The notes below the pieces were generated by a model. It saw only the letters and a program-made list of their open reading frames with translations. It did not search any database and had not been told where the DNA came from. Position numbers and translations under genes: made by a program. A stretch of 64,000 nt of DNA, from NCBI GenBank assembly GCA_020851565.1, contig JADZCN010000082.1, positions 1 to 64,000 on the forward strand. Reading direction: 5' to 3'. The DNA is from Acidobacteriota bacterium. Its GTDB lineage: Bacteria; Acidobacteriota; Vicinamibacteria; Vicinamibacterales; UBA2999. Shown here in pieces: positions 63,823 to 64,000 of this stretch. Position 1 is the first letter of the stretch. Every line of letters begins with the position of its first letter.

Positions 63823-64000
63823 TCAGTCGAGCTGTTCGTGATGGATGTCTGCCGCTCTCGGGCCGCTGGCGGTCGCCTCGGCACTGAAGCCCACGCGCTC
63901 GCCCACCCAGATGTTCTCGAACCGGCCCCCGCGCACGTCCTCGGCGACGAAGAACCAGTCCATACCGGCGTCGTCCCGGATGAACCCGAAGCCCTTGTCC
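63823..64000 (-). CDS. Cold-shock-like protein (partial, N-terminus beyond window)
   Basis: The visible 58 codons on the minus strand begin inside a CSD: DKGFGFIRDD (RNP1) followed by MDWFFVAEDV in place of the RNP2 segment and ending ADIHHEQLD. It parallels the cold-shock gene at 62198, with only a moderate identity. The start codon is outside the window, so length and promoter are unknown. Confidence 0.75.
   Translation of the reverse strand, partial: DKGFGFIRDDAGMDWFFVAEDVRGGRFENIWVGERVGFSAEATASGPRAADIHHEQLD

Overview
The window is high-GC and densely coded, and its gene content points to Acidobacteriota, most likely class Vicinamibacteria. Typical markers are a PadR regulator overlapping a large MacB/FtsX-type permease, CadC-like winged-helix proteins fused to TPR or TolB-type repeats, a TIGR02999-type sigma factor next to a protein kinase with TPRs, and many secreted peptidases and amidohydrolases. 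This placement is inference; no rRNA is present.

Bases 1-4000 are an accessory island. They hold the tail of an IS3-type transposase, an ORF that looks truncated by it, a ribbon-helix-helix-like protein behind a near-consensus promoter, and a small cassette of HEPN-like, membrane, HNH and DUF1871-like proteins. Bases 4100-28400 are mostly chromosomal housekeeping and secreted functions: amidohydrolase, beta-helix protein, arylamine N-acetyltransferase, M61 and M14 peptidases, a winged-helix/TPR protein with an apparent frameshift, an S74-type autoprocessing surface protein, a class V aminotransferase divergent from a MocR regulator, a kinase/ECF sigma pair, FtsH and a sulfotransferase.

Bases 27276-37412 form the metabolic highlight: an aerobic carbon monoxide dehydrogenase locus. 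coxM, coxS, coxL and coxG overlap by ATGA junctions and are followed by a cysteine-less bacilliredoxin-like protein, a CoxF/XdhC protein fused to a YHS domain, and the CoxD ATPase and CoxE VWA maturation pair. CoxL carries the form I motif AYRCSFR, so this reads as a genuine Mo-Cu CO dehydrogenase rather than a generic xanthine dehydrogenase relative. An XdhC protein and a MocA-like cytidylyltransferase lie just upstream.

Bases 37491-64000 carry a radical SAM protein, a metallothionein, an M20 peptidase, a PLP aminotransferase, a PQQ-type dehydrogenase, a protease/MoaD-like/BNR operon, a winged-helix/TolB protein, a TonB receptor, the PadR/permease pair with twin operators, a TetR-controlled EmrAB-TolC-type pump, a DUF2911 protein, a second MobA-like transferase, two cold-shock proteins and a selenocysteine tRNA (selC).

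Several intergenic regions contain short-period degenerate repeat arrays. They fall into a few sequence families that recur in opposite orientations at distant sites, usually next to stop codons. Two genes show single-base frame disruptions, which may be sequencing errors or real mutations.
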